Source: Dromaius novaehollandiae | Taxonomy: Eukaryota; Chordata; Aves; Casuariiformes; Dromaiidae | DNA length: 64,000 nt | Assembly: GCF_036370855.1 (NCBI RefSeq) | Contig: NC_088102.1 | Span: 69,945,601-70,009,600 of the forward strand | Direction of reading: 5' to 3' | Shown: positions 1-13,366 of the stretch, in pieces | How the letters are laid out: every line of letters starts with the position of its first letter | Numbering within the stretch: position 1 is the stretch's first letter | Position numbers and translations under genes: made by a program | The notes under the pieces: generated by a model | The model's database searches: none | What the model was told of the DNA's origin: nothing | What the model saw: the letters and a program-made list of their open reading frames with translations, nothing else

Positions 1-3000
1 AGCTTTGAGAAAGCAGCCAAAGTTACCTAGAGTTATGCAGGATTATGTGTGTGCACGTGATGCACCTCTTTACTTCTCCATCCCTCTCTCATATGAACGC
101 AGCAGAAGCAGTAGCTGCTTATTGCAGACTCACTGTTTGTAAGGATAGGAAGCAAACTCAGCTGTTTGGGCTGCATTTGCTGCTCAGGCCTTTCTTATCC
201 GTTCAGGAAATGCTCACAAAGTGGACAGAATTGCAGCTGAATCCCAAAGTATGCTATCAGCTACACTAGTCTTACATTATCTTCAAAAGCAACAGCAATA
301 GCAGAAGGACACTGAAAGCATCCTGTCTCACTGGTCTTGGTGGTGAGATGGAATGATGTGATACATATAGTCTCAATGAATTTTTATGTCTGTAGTGGAA
401 GAAGACATGGACTGTCATAGGGCAGAGGTGCAGCCCCAAGGAAACTTTTCACACAGTTAAGAGTTGCTTGTAAATCAAAAGTAAAATCCATGCAAAACAT
501 CAGTTTCATTCCTCATGAACAGAAAATGGTGTGAAGGAACATTTCCTGAATACACCTCTCCAGGAGGTATCTTTTGTTATGTTTAGATTCCAAGCTGTAT
601 CAGCCCAAATTTTAGCAACTGTGGGTGAATCCCATCTAAGAACAGAAACTATGACAAAGGAGTATCACATCTAGCACAATCAGTCTTTCCAGTTCAGCAA
701 AAATGAGTACGTCATCAAAGTGGGGAGGGGGTTAAATTTTGCTCTGTGCTGAGACTTCCCTTGAAATCATTATTCATTACATTCCTGGACGCATTTCACA
801 GGTGAACCATAAGAAATTTAACTGAATTCCTTATCAGGATATTATAATCTCTATACAGCGATGAAGTGTTGAGATACCTGGGCTAGCTTTTGCAGTTTAT
901 ATGCAGAGATTAAGCTGACTCAGGTCCTGGTAACAGTTTAGGTGGAGTAATACAATTAGCCTAGCAAGAAACAATTTGCCCTGCCAAAAAAAGCAGGAGC
1001 TCCATGTTCCTAGTATCCAAACTAGCTCACCTAAAAAGAGCTCAAGTTTCTTCTATGATACTCTACAGGGTATAGTACAAACATAACCATTTCTAATATC
1101 CTTCCAGAAAACAGTGTGAACAGCATGTCAAAGAAGATGACGTGCTGCCGTAACTTAGAGCAATAAGGGATATCAAGAGGTGAAAGATAGCTTTCTAAAA
1201 TCTTATTCTTCCAGTGAAACTTATTATTTTGACATAATTTATGTCAAAACTTTTCAGCCATGAAAAAAACCACCTCATATCAGAATAACACACAAAGTAC
1301 GTTTTTAAAATTACCCTTTAAATGAAAAAACTAATTTTGGTAATACATAAAAATCCATTTCAAAAGCAGAAGTAAAGATTATAGCTGGTGTGAAGATACA
1401 AGGAAACAGGTCAGGCTCAGTTGAGGGAAGGGAATCCAATTCTGTTAAAATCTGACAATACAAAAAGTATAGTGTACTTTTACAGCACTTTTTTTGCAAA
1501 TCTTTTTATATTAGGAAACTGTAGTAATAATGATATAAATAGTAATCATAAAATGAAATTGAGTTCCCTTGTATATACACAATAGTCTATTCAACAACTT
1601 GGACTAATAGGCTTCCCTCTGACTTCCAAAGTTGCAGATTGGTGTGATAACTTGGCAGTGCTCATAAATAGTTTACCCTTCTCTACAAAGCAGTATTTCC
1701 TCTATTCTTATTCCTTATGACCAATTTCAACAAGTGACCCTAAAGAACAGGTCACAGAGGATTCCACAGCTAGGGAAAGAATGACCTTTAAAGGATGAAC
1801 TGCACCGCCTGTTATAAGCCTGACATGTACTGAGCCTTAAAGGTCAAAGAAGTCATTGCCTTCTAATAAATATATATGAGAATTGCCAGGTAACAGCCCT
1901 TCAAAAGTCTTTCACCGAACCCCCTTTTTTTCGAGGTACTCTACCTGACAAAAGGACAGCCTGGAGAGAAAAATCTAGCAGTTTTATATGCAGATGGTCT
2001 ATGGGACTTAATCCATTTAACTACCTTCATAAACTTTGGAGGCCATTACAGATAACAAAAAATTTGAATTCATTGACTTGATGTATATAATAAATAAGTC
2101 AGCTCTTTGATCAGATCCAGCGCTTTTCTAAACTTCTTTTGCAGAATTTAAAAGAAAGCAAAAAACCTGATGGGGATAATTTTCTAAGCAATATATCAGG
2201 AAAATCTTAACTTGAGAACAAATTTATATCAGCCTTTTTTTCCTCCTTCATAAAACTCAGGTATTTACAGAATAGTCATTTCTATAACCTATCTTACCAA
2301 AATAACAGTAAGAAAACTTAGCAAACTGCACTGAAAAGCAAAAGAGAAACAGGGGCGGTACAACAGAATTCAAAGGAAAAGACCGAGTCCACGTGGCACA
2401 AAGAGCCTACAGGACAAAGTTTCAATTTCATGCGAAACTACACACCAGAAAACATGGATCAAGGGACAGGACATCAATCCGTGCACCTCTCATCATTATG
2501 ATTATGAAAATCTGCCCTTTCATGATGCTGATGAATCTCTCAAATCAAAGAAGACATTCTTAGTATCAGAGACCTTTGGGTTTGTTATAACTGCTATTTC
2601 TGGTTATAACTTGTTTTATTTTCCCAGAGGGCAGATTTGGAAAAATAGCTCTTATTATCTGGCGAGTCAGTAGGCTAGTATATTAAGTATCCTTGTGAAG
2701 CATTTATCTTTAATAGAAATATGATACTCTACGCAACGGAAAAGGTAGACTCTGAGGTAGGTCATCTTCTGTCTTAGGCATATTTATTTATTCTATCAGT
2801 CTCTGTTATAACTACTTAATTCAACATTAAAGAGCTACACACAACTCTGACTTACTCATATGACATTTTTAATGCCCTGAATCACCAGTTCTTGTTGAGA
2901 ATGGCATAGCACGTTTTCAAAGGTAAAATACTTACTGTAATAGATGACTACTGCGGGTCTGCTAAAGGAACAGTCAAGCTCACAGAGAAGTCGACCATGT

Positions 3001-6000
3001 TTTGCTAATATCATAATGGTTCTTCAGTTGCCAGGGTAGACAGCTAACACAAAAAAGACCCAGGGAACACAAAAAAAGAACAGAAAGAATTGGTTTTACT
3101 CAGAAACAAGTGAATATAGTAGTCAATCACAAGAATAATTGCCAAGTACAGGGAAATAACTCGGGCAGTGTTAAGCTGATCTAGGCACTTAATACCTCCC
3201 TATGGTGATTTGACACACCCAACTTTTGAACTATGTAGATTTTAGAGCAACTTAAAGCTGATCTCTTGAGTCATACTGAAGAACCGCTATGATAGAGAAT
3301 TATAGAGAATTCTGAGGGCAGATGAAGAGCAGGCAGGATCCTGGATGTGAGCACAGCTTTTGTGCTAGAAAGGTAGAAGTGGTCAGTCTTTGAGAAGAAA
3401 GGTTTAGAATATACTGGTACATGGGTTTCCTGAGGACAATGAAAACGATGGAAGACTGCCAGGAGGATGAAAAGGCTATAGAAGAGCAGCCCAAATCTCA
3501 TTCACATCAGAATTTCAAAGCAGCTGCTGGAGTCAGAAAGTTTGTGTGCTATCAGTCTATACATATCAACACTGATTTCATATGCCTAATTAAACAATGT
3601 ATAGAACTTCGTCAGCAGTAGAGTTTAAAATGAATATTAACTATTACAAGAATGAATACAAACTATTAGGTGACAATATATATGCTTCAACATTAAAAAA
3701 ATTGTGTTGAGTTTCTGCTTGCATATACTGTACTGCAATATACAAATGACTGGGAACTTTTGAATTATAAGTTCTTTTTCTATTGATAATTTACCATGTG
3801 GCCTCAAAACTGCTGAGGAAGTGAAATACCAAGATACTGTGCAATAACCTAATCCCATTCCTATTTACATGCCTCCAGTATCATATAAGGCTGTTGGGAA
3901 GCATGCTTTATCTATGACATGACAAGAAAATAATGAAAATCATTACAATTGCATATGCTACACAGAGCTTCCCAAATAGAGATTTATACATTTTATATAG
4001 GAATACTTCTCTCTGGCATTAGTGTGGAAAAATACATGTTGTCTAAATCTATTTTGCATCTCTCTTTGGATGACAGAAATATATGTATTAGTTGGAATAT
4101 TCTTTTCTTGTTTTCTCATTTCAATTATCCTCTTTTCTTTACTTTTATTTTTTAAAAAGTATACTTGATTCCCATTTATTCCTATCTCACTTTAGCTTTG
4201 AGACTGTGACATATTCTCAAAGTGAGTGAAACAGTACTAGGTGAAACAACCAAGACTGTTTGTGTCAAGACTGATTTTCCTGACATTTGTTGCACTGCTG
4301 AAGATCAGGGTAGGAGGAGGAGGATGTTCTATGACTGATGGGCATGGTAGTGGCATTTTGAATGCGACTGGAGCTGGTTTGTAAATCCCTGACTGGAAGC
4401 TCTGTTATTTATTCTGTAATTGTGCATTGTCCCTGCAGTGGAAAATAAGAAATGAGCATTCCTAAATTCATGATTTAATAATGCTGCTGAAAAAGTCCTT
4501 GTGGCATTCCTGAGGAAGTTTCTCAACACTCCTTTACACATTTTACACACTATTGCTTTTAGCTCAGAGGGAAAACCATCCCTGCTAGTCTTCAGTTTAG
4601 TATTCCTCCCGGCTGCTGGGTCTTTTCTGTATTTGGGCCTGCACGGGAGTACCTCCCTTCACATCCAGAACAGATTATTTACTTACATCAACAGTGAGAC
4701 TGTCTGGAGCTTAGCACTTAGGTATCTATATAGCTTTGCTTTCATCTTTCTGGTTCTTCTGCTTTGTCAAAAAGTCATAACATGATTACTTTTAACACGG
4801 TTTCTTTATAACCTTATAATTTTGTAACTCTACAGCTATTAAAAGCCAGTGTGAACTCTGTGCACGTCCACTGATACAACAGAAATAACCTGGGACTGCT
4901 GCATCTAGAATCCTTTCTTCCAAGGGCCAAGTTTTAGGATGCTATATTGACATTGCCAGGCAGTAAATCTTCTTGGCATGACAAGAGAAGCACAACGTGT
5001 CAACCAACAAAGTATGTGATCTTGAACAGAATAACCCCTTATATTCAGGAGATAAAAGGACAGTGCAAAGGTTTTCTTAATACACGTAATATCAGCACTT
5101 TTCTGTGAGCTGAAAGGAAGCTTTTCTTTGCAACTTCAATAGCAAAAAGCAGGAAATGCACTGCCATAAAGCCATTACTGCCATGAAAACTACCTAACAA
5201 ACATAATAAAAACTCTTGGGGCTTCCCCAAAACATGAAGTTTAACCAACCATTCCAACTGTCCCTGCCCAACAGCAATGCATAAACATTGTTGATATAAT
5301 GTATACAGGCAGTTTTTATCTTTTATCCCAGAGAAGTTCTTTAATCTCCTAGGTACAATAAAATCTCAAGGTTCTGTGATTATTAATCTAGGTTGCTTCT
5401 TTCTCTAATTTCCTTTTGATGAAAGAAGAGGCACGGCCTCTTAGATAGAAGACTAGACTGAAATCTATCATCTCTTTGACACTAGAGAGCAGAAAGAAAG
5501 TAGACTCCTGGAAACTTTCTTATCTGATACTGAAGAGTTGACATCTGATACCCAGCTTTGATGTCTAGAAGCAGCCAGAAGGCCTCTTTCACTTCTATTT
5601 CTTGGGAAGGTAAAAAGAAAGTAAACTGAACAAATCTGTGAGAACCTGTAACCAGAAGAAGAAAGAGCATGATTTTTCCCGAACTGGGGAACAGGAGGTG
5701 GACCATCACCATGTGCCTGCCTGCACTGCCATAAGAAAAACAAACCTTGTGTGCTGTGTAGCCTTCAGAACAAGGAGTTACTAGCTAAAAAGTATGAGTT
5801 GAGTTCAAAAGAAAGTAACAGAACATACTTGCCTTAGTAAGAACACAGGAAATTTATTCAGGACTGACCTACTTAATGCAGGCATTACAGACAATGTGCC
5901 TCTGAATTATCCGTATTGTTAGTTGGTTTGATAACTTGGCTGATAATATCAAAGGCTCAGTGAATATTCACTGCGTATTTGACTGGATCAGTAGGACTTA

Positions 6001-7220
6001 ATAGCTCTTTAAAAGTGAAAACAATCACCAGCCCTCCCAGAGGAGGACATGGGGTCACTTTCATTAAAAGCACCCCTTAAAAAGAAGTTTCTGTGGACTT
6101 TCCATTGGTAAAGGATAACTGAAGATAGATTAGATAAGAAGACAACATTTCTTATAGGAAAATAATAATAGCAAAGAACCTAGGGAGTCTTTTTGTCTTA
6201 CACAACAAGCTGGATTAACGTTATAAGCACAAGAAGTTATAAATATGCTGCATTGAAGAGAAGGATAGATGGATTCCAATGAGGAAAAACTTAGAAAAGA
6301 GATCAGGAGAGAGCTACAAACTTAATTATCTGTTTAATATATCATTAGCAGAGGTTTAAACTACAGCTTCTGCTGTTTTATTAGGAATGATAAGTGAACT
6401 AAAAAAGTTACAGAATTTAAGGTGCTAATAAGAATACCTGAGCTGCACATGAAGCAGCAAGACTTCTGGGAAAGCATCACCAGCTTCCATAATCAGATAG
6501 CGCCTGACAGTGCCTTGGTTTTTCTTTTTTCTTTCTAGCTTTTATTAAACTAGGAACACATTCTTCAAAAACCCTTCCAATTAACTATGTAGGTTGTTAG
6601 GACCCAGGGTCCTGGAGATCCAGGTTTCGTGATTCCCTTGGGCTAAATTAATGTGAAACAACACCTAACAATCAACCTGCTTTATTCATTAACATGAACT
6701 TAGAAACAACATTAACCTGGAGGTGACCTGAACCTGGAAAGCCCAAAGGGTCAGCAATGGGTTCTATTAAAACATTTATAAGAAGAAAAAAAAGAGAGAA
6801 AAGGAGGAAAAGAGAGAGAATCACCACCCTGGGCTCCCACAGTGTCCATGGCAATCCCCAGCACTGGGCACACAGGTGCTCCGCAGTCAGCAGATTTTAT
6901 AGGCTCTCGCCCCGCCTCTGGGGCAAAAAGCAAGAGGAAGGACAAGTGATGGAGTTCAGATGGCAAAAGCCAAAGTGCTCAAGAGCTGAGATCAAAGGCC
7001 TTCTTCCAGGTGTGGTTCCAGATTCAGGTGCCAATTAAGACAGGAAAAACACTGGTGCCTGTTTTTGCAACCTCTTGATTATGCAAAAACTGTGATAATC
7101 TTTTTGAGACGAGAAAAGGAGTTTAAAGGAGGGTATGTGCTCAGTTTCCTACAAACTCTGTGTCACGCAGTACACCAGCAACAATTACACTGTTCTCCGT
7201 GCTGCAACCGTGCACAGTTT
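1..7220. other. Intergenic 5' flank of GAL, no gene seen
   Basis: AT-rich sequence in which every reading frame is short and lacks a recognisable domain or matching splice sites. The longest open frames (for example 4501-4785 on +) translate to low-complexity hydrophobic stretches typical of chance frames in AT-rich DNA. I recognise no RNA gene or clear transposon here. In human the corresponding interval separates PPP6R3 from GAL, but I see no PPP6R3 exon. Confidence 0.6.
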
Positions 7221-7478
7221 AGGAGAGGCACTGTGACAAGACGAAAGGCAACACATGAAAGTTGCAATACAAACAATTCCCATTAGATAAAAGGGAAAAA
7301 AAATCACTCTGAGGATGGTCAAACACTGGAACGTGGGCCCACAGAGGTGGGGAAATTTCCAGCTTTGGAACTACTCAGACTGTAACTGCTTGAGGCCCTT
7401 TGCAACCTGATCTAGGTGGAGGCTCAACCAGGTGACCTCCAGAGGTCCTTCCCAACCTAATCACTGTAGGAGTCTATG
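7221..7478 (+). mobile_element. Degenerate CR1 LINE 3' fragment
   Basis: The stretch follows the order of a CR1 3' end in diverged form: a remnant of the segment for the end of the reverse transcriptase ORF (the animal-repeat phrase around 'tgacaagac...ggcaac'), then a gap, then 'gaggatggtcaaacactggaac', the 'ggggaaatttccag' block, and the terminal 'gaccTCCAGAGGTCCTTCCCAACC' type block near 7436-7460. It is 5'-truncated and has lost the clean terminal 8-bp repeats. It is older than the copy at 10.8 kb. Confidence 0.75.
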
Positions 7479-8059
7479 AAAATAAAAACAAATTCAGTAA
7501 TTCAGACAGCATTAAAGTTAATGAAATCTAGCTCACTATAGATCATGCCTTATTGTTGATGGCATGCTCATTTGAAACTTTTTTCCAAAAGCAAGTGTGG
7601 GAAAAGAAGGAAAGGGAAGACAGCAGAACAATACTATGTGCTCTATTTCTTTAGGAAAAAAGGCTAAAAGGAGTGGAAATCAAATGAGATAGGGATAGAA
7701 AGAATATGAAAAGGAGTAAGACAATCTTACAGCAAAGTAGAAGAATGACAAAGAAGTAATAAAGGAGATAAAAAGGGTAAGATGATAATGCGTGAGGGAA
7801 GCTAGGTAGTAAAGATGATGAATGCTCTGGGACAGCACATGAAATTAAAAAGTGAGTTGAGTCACAAAAATAAAAATCCAGATTATGTCACAGCATAGAT
7901 AGGCCTGAAATAATTCTAAGAAACGCACTGGCCATTGGTTTTGTTGACACAGATACAAACATAGAGATAGAGGTGAAGAGACTGTCCAGTTGAAGTGCTA
8001 CTCCTGTGCAGTAGTAAATGGATTATTCCTGACACATTCACTTAATCTGTTCTCCAGAG
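7479..8059. other. Intergenic, nothing recognised
   Basis: Purine-rich, AT-rich spacer (7600-7860 is notably rich in A and G on the + strand). No coding frame, RNA gene or assignable repeat. Confidence 0.5.
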
Positions 8060-8235
8060 AAATCCTCCATCATTAGATTTCTTAGGTCAGTCTTTTTCTA
8101 ACCATAGAGTTAGAAAGTTTTTTCTAATATCTAACCTCAGTCGTCTTTGTTGCAAAGTAATCCAGCTCCATCTTCTTCCACCCCCACTATATATGGAGAA
8201 CAACTTATCACTGTTTCCTCAAAAAAAAAAAAAAA
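8060..8235 (-). mobile_element. Ancient CR1-like relic, antisense, ending near a poly-A run
   Basis: The + strand reads like the antisense of the end of a CR1 ORF2: 'gaaagttttttctaatatctaacct' near 8113-8137 is the reverse complement of the segment encoding the conserved Arg-Lys-Asn-Phe-Phe block. The following text about a 'gagaacaactt' block fits the same family. A 15-A run closes the stretch at 8221-8235. Heavily decayed; the boundaries are approximate. Confidence 0.5.
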
Positions 8236-10829
8236 GTTTATGTTTGAAAGACAGTCATTGGGGTGAATTATGTTTGGCTGCAGGTGAGCCACGTGTCAAA
8301 GCTCCCACAACAGCCAACGGACAGCTTGCCAAAAGAGTCACTGTGATCCAGATCTAGGCAGCTAGACCTGACCATATCCATTCACTCTCCATTGACTATC
8401 ATGGGAACTTGATATTTAACTCACATGTAAATACCTACAGTTCAACCAGCTAAATTCAGTCCTATGTGTCTGTCTCACTTCTTCATTGCCAAGTTTTTCT
8501 TTGTCATGAAGTTTGCAAGGTGAAAAACTGGCAGAAACAGATGTCATGCCACGTTGGCAATGATATTTGCCTCCAAGTCTGCTGGATACGTGAGGATTGC
8601 AGCGACCAGGTCATATTCAGTGTGCAAACACACCTTGGGCATTTCATAGCCTGGAGCATTTAAGCATCTTATCTCCAACAGTAAGGAGACACACAGGGCA
8701 GGAACACTGCCAGAAGAGCATATGATGGATACTTTTTGACAATGTGGTATATAAATCATACTGCGATAACTTCAGGGAGTAAATCTTCTTCTGCTTCCAT
8801 GGTCTCAACCCAAGATTTTGGCAGGCTTCATCCCATCTGTGTATGAGGTTGCTGCAACTGCAACAGCAGTTGCAGAGACCAAGGCAGGGACGATACAGCT
8901 CCTCACAGGTCCTGCTCTCCTTGTCTTTCACACAGCCAGAGGCAGGGGCCAGGACAGGCTGCTGCAAGGCACTGACGGAGGCCAGGGGGGTAAAGCTAAA
9001 ATTCGAACACATACTTTCTGTAATAGTAAAACTTGGGGAGAGGGGGAGAGGGCTGTTAAGCAACTGAAGTGAATTTGGTGGGAATCAAATCCCCCTAGAC
9101 ACCCATGCAAACCGCTCACAGAAAGTTTTGTCTCTCTTTTCCCCTCCTACATTTCCTTCAGTCTTGCCAGGACTCTCTAGTGATTGCTAGGGAAGCTGGC
9201 ATTTCAACAGACCGGGCAAGCTCTGTCTGCACCTTAATAGCCCTTTATTTGCAGTTTCGGCTAGCCAGGAAACTTTCAGCCTTCTCCTATTGCCCCAAAA
9301 TGCAAATGATCATATTACTCAGTTCTGCATTGCCTAAAATCCTGGTCTAAATTAAGAGCATGGGCTCCCTCTGTAGTCAGTGGAAAGAATAGGCACTTTA
9401 GAGGGCAAGAAACAGTATCCCAGCAGAAAGTAAACTGCTTTTTGTATAGAATTCATGAACATTTCCTTTTCAGCAACTCAACACTATTGCATGGGCATCT
9501 TATTTAACCTATCTTTTGCAGGACTTCGACATCATTGGCATTTTTATTCTGCAAAGCCATGGAAAAGGTCACATGCAGCACAGACATACTGACATTTCTC
9601 CTCCTTATTCCACTGAAAATACTAAAATGTATTAGCAAAAGATTTTCAAATACAAAAAAGGCCAATGTGTCCACCTTATATGTCAAAAGTATTGATGGAA
9701 GCTAAGATCTTGAAAGCTGTTAAGCACTTACATTCCCACGGAGAATCAGAAGTGCTGCGAGTGTTCAGTGCACATCAGGATCCCAGTATATATCCTACCA
9801 AGTATAACAGAAGCTTTGCCTCCATATGAATCCTAGGTATGAACAATGATAACTTTAATGTATTTTTTTGCTTTGCACAATCTCTTTTGGATCATACATC
9901 TCAATGCATCATAAAATCCACCATCTCTATCTGAGCTGAAATTCCATATTTGCAAGCTGGACCACTGAGAACTGTGTTAAGCCTGAGATCAAATGGTCTT
10001 GTTTTTCTGGAGTTTTTGCTTGCTCATTTTGTTTGGGTTTTTTTGAGGGTCTTCCGTGGTGGGGAGAACAACTTCAGCTTCAACTAGTGTATTCTTACCA
10101 CCACGGCACCAAGTGAAAAGACTTCCAGGAGAGAATAGAAGAAAGTTGTTTCCTTATTTCTATAGACCTTTTCCGAAAGGAAGATACGGGAGAATACGGA
10201 GTGATAGCTGTTTAGCTATCACTTTCAGCCTTCCTTGCAAGAGGTCAAATGAGCCCAAGCCCTTCTGCCTCTGGAACATGATGCAAAACACCAAATATTT
10301 TCCAGCCTGTTTTCAAAATATACAGTTGTCCTATAAAACTAAATAGGTATTTTCTTATCAAAGTAGAAAAAGACTAATTCAGTGCAGTTGCAGCAGGATA
10401 ATGAAAGCTATGTAATAATATCTTGCTAATTCCATTTTGCGCTTTAACAAAAACAAAAAACAACAAAGATAAAAATATATCTCATAACTGAATATCTATC
10501 CTTTAACATTCTTCCTAATTATTTTAAACTTAAAAAAACTTAATATAAAAGTAGTGACATAAAGTATTTGATGTAAATATTATTCTGTAGCTCCTTATTG
10601 CATTACTTTGAATATGCTTTATGTCTGAGCTGGCTACTGATGAGGCTATCTTTGTATTATAATATTGCAATATACTTCTTAAAGAAGTAACTGGCATTGT
10701 CCCCTGTTAAAAAATAAAAGCCATAAAAGCATTAACTTGTTTTCCTATGGGTGAAAGATATGTTATTTTATTACTCATAAATTGATAACTCACTTTTTAT
10801 AATTTAGGAATAACATTTTAAGTGAATTT
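8236..10829. other. Intergenic, nothing recognised
   Basis: No supported gene. The overlapping frames at 8644-9119 on both strands come from a locally higher GC content and have no flanking splice signals or familiar domain. No RNA gene or repeat family could be assigned. Confidence 0.5.
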
Positions 10830-11533
10830 TGGTGGCTGACCTGCTGGAAAGCAGCTCTGCAGAGAAGGACCTGGGGGTCCTGGTGGACACCAAGCTGACC
10901 GGGAGCCACCAATGTGCCCCTGTGGCCAAGATGGCCAATGGTCTCCTGGGTGCATTAGGGGGAGCATTGCCAGCGGGTCAGGGGAGCTGATCCTCCCCCT
11001 CTCCTCAGCCCTGGCGAGGCCACACCTGCAGTGCCGTGTCCAGTCCCGGGCTCCCCAGCACAAGAGAGACATGGAGCTACTGGAGCCAGTGCAGCGCAGG
11101 GCTGCTGAGATGATGCAGGGACTGGAGCATCTCTCCTGTGAGGAAAGGCTGAGAGAGCTGGGACTCTGCAGCCTGCAGAAGAGAAGACTCACGGGGGATC
11201 TTACCAACGTGTGCAAGGACCCAAAGGGAGCCTGTAAAGAGAACAGGGCCAGACAGTGGTGCCCAGCGCGAGGACGAGAGGCAACGGGCACAAACTGAAA
11301 CACAGGAAGCTCCATCTGAACATGAGGAAAAACTTCTTTCCCACGAGGGTGACTGAGCACTGGAAGAGGCTGCCCAGAGAGGTTGTGGACTCTCCGTCCT
11401 TGGAGATATTCAAAAGCCATCTGGAAAGGGTCCTGGGCAATGCGCTGTAGGTGATCCTGCTTGAGCAGGGGGGTTGGACTAGATGATCTGCAGAGGTCCC
11501 TGCCAACCTCAACCCCTCTGTGATTCTGTGATA
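10830..11533 (+). mobile_element. CR1 LINE, 5'-truncated 3' end (avian type)
   Basis: A 0.7-kb GC-rich block in AT-rich surroundings. Its + strand translation, allowing frame changes, follows the C-terminus of CR1 ORF2 (reverse transcriptase protein): AEKDLGVLVD near the start, then MELLEPVQRRAAEMMQGLEH (from about 11,070), EERLRELGLCSLQKRRLTGD, RGNGHKLKHRKLHLNMRKNF, then TEHWKRLPREVVDSP. After the ORF come the typical 3' tail words 'ggttggactagatgatct' and 'cagaggtccctgccaacctc', ending in 'tgtgattctgtga', the CR1 terminal short-repeat signature. The 5' end is truncated, as is usual for CR1. Frame breaks show it is dead. It indicates a bird or close sauropsid genome. Confidence 0.95.
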
Positions 11534-11896
11534 ATGTTTAGATTAATCCATTTTAATTTCCATTTTAAAATATAGTTTAAGAAAATGCGTGATAATTGTT
11601 TATATTTGGCAGACTTCTTTCATCCAGGGACACAGAGATGAAGTCCTATACAAAAATCACAATATCTGCGGAATATTGGTTTCATTCTCAGCTAAATGCA
11701 AAGCTATAATTTAATAATAGGAACCTTTTGCATCATGAGTCATAAGCACATTTTAAGAGCTTTCAAAGCCACTACAGAAGTTCCAATTGAGTTATGATGA
11801 TGTTGTTTTCGAATAAGTAACTAATATTATTTGTAACACAGGCAAGTATTTTTAAAAGCAGTCAATCTTCAGATTGTTTAACATTAAAATGCACCG

Positions 11897-11940
11897 AATA
11901 TGCAAAAAAGATTACTTCAAATATGCAAAAAAGATTACTT
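11897..11940. repeat. 23-bp tandem duplication
   Basis: Two adjacent copies of a 21-base word (aatatgcaaaaaagattactt) start at 11,897 and 11,920, giving a 23-base period. The copies are identical over 21 bases, so the duplication is recent or slippage-maintained. Confidence 0.9.
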
Positions 11941-13335
11941 TATGTGATGTATAAAAAAAAGGGTATTGTATGGCATGATGCATTTATGTAGTATACCCAA
12001 AGAGCTATTCACATGTGTACCCTCAGTAATTAAAATGAGAAACAGCTTGTAGTAGATGTATGACTTAACATTGGACAGGAGGCTGAAAAAAATATTTCAG
12101 ATCCCTGCTGCCTCTAAATAAGAAAAGATTCCCAGCTTTTGGTGAGCTTAGACCTTGCTCACCAGGAGAGAGGAGGCTGGCAACAGCTGCCTCTCAGGCC
12201 ATTTCTCATCAGTAGGTAGGCAATATTTCCTCCTGAGATCTTGCAGGAGTGGAAACAGCTGTCTTGCTTTTGGTAGACATGGGTTCTTTCTCAATTTACT
12301 GTTCAAAGGAGGAGGAAGTCATTGCTGAGATAGGAATTAAATGGAAACTGGAGGCAAGAACTAACTTAGGAAAGGAGCTGCTGCATCTGACAGTCTCTGA
12401 GTCAGAAGGTTCCAGCTATTGCAGGACTCAACCAGAGCTGCTGCATCCCAAATAGCTAAGCTCTAACCTCAGCAGGAGCTGAGAGCCAGTCTCAGCTGCA
12501 TCTTACGGAGATGTGATATCACCAAGAGCTGATTTGATTCTGTAATGGCAGTAGGACACACAACTTGTGTTGATCCACTACTATGACAACCAGATACCCT
12601 GGCGTATGATGTTTCTTAGAATATTCCAAACTCTCAGGGCTCTTCTCAGATCTTTTGATAAACCTTCATCAAAAGAGCTTCTATTTTCCTCTGACTTCTT
12701 TAGGATATGAAGCTCTTGTGATTGTGCTGGCTGGCAACCTGTCCTTAATGGTTTTGAACCTGTTAGCTAACTTAATCAAAGTAAGTAAATTAAGTAAGTT
12801 TTACGACACAGGAACCAAGACTGTATTTTTATCTCTACTCATAATATTATTGATGTGTATAGCAATTTATTTTCAGAATTTTCCTCTTTTATTCTATTAT
12901 TCTTTCCTTTTACACTATTACTTCTTTTTCATATGAAGTTAGTCTAAAATCAATGTGCTTCTTGAGCCAAAAATCATTTTTAAAAGCTGTAAGATGGTTT
13001 AATGTATGGTAGTCACATTTTTGTTGTAATGATATATGTAGTGTGAATAATAGCACTAGTAGCACACTGATTGATATAACAACTGAAAATTATTAGTTGA
13101 TACCAGTGTAATTCGGAAGAGAAAATAGCCCTTCATTCAGAAGATATCTGTAATATTTAGTTCTATTTGACAATGAGCTGCAGGTGGTTAAAATGGGCAA
13201 AAGATTAACTCAGTGAAAATTGCCCACATTTTCGCCATTGGGTTAGATGGGAATTACAAAATGGGAAAATAGGAAGAAAACAATAGCAAAGGCTTCAGAA
13301 GGATGAAGAAAATGACCCTTCTCTTCTTACTCCTC

Positions 13336-13366
13336 TTTTTTTTCTTTCTTTTTTTTTTTTTTTTTT
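13336..13366. repeat. T-rich low-complexity tract
   Basis: Thirty-one bases of T interrupted only by two C residues in a TTTC spacing. It could be the remnant of a LINE or retrocopy A-tail in reverse, but no element is recognisable next to it. Confidence 0.8.

Noticed and set aside
4501-4785. 94-codon hydrophobic frame as a membrane protein
   Set aside because: Hydrophobicity follows from T-rich DNA; no start context, splice sites or family match.
10818-11512. Minus-strand 200-codon and 103-codon open frames
   Set aside because: They are antisense shadows of the CR1 LINE, whose sense strand carries the reverse transcriptase tail.
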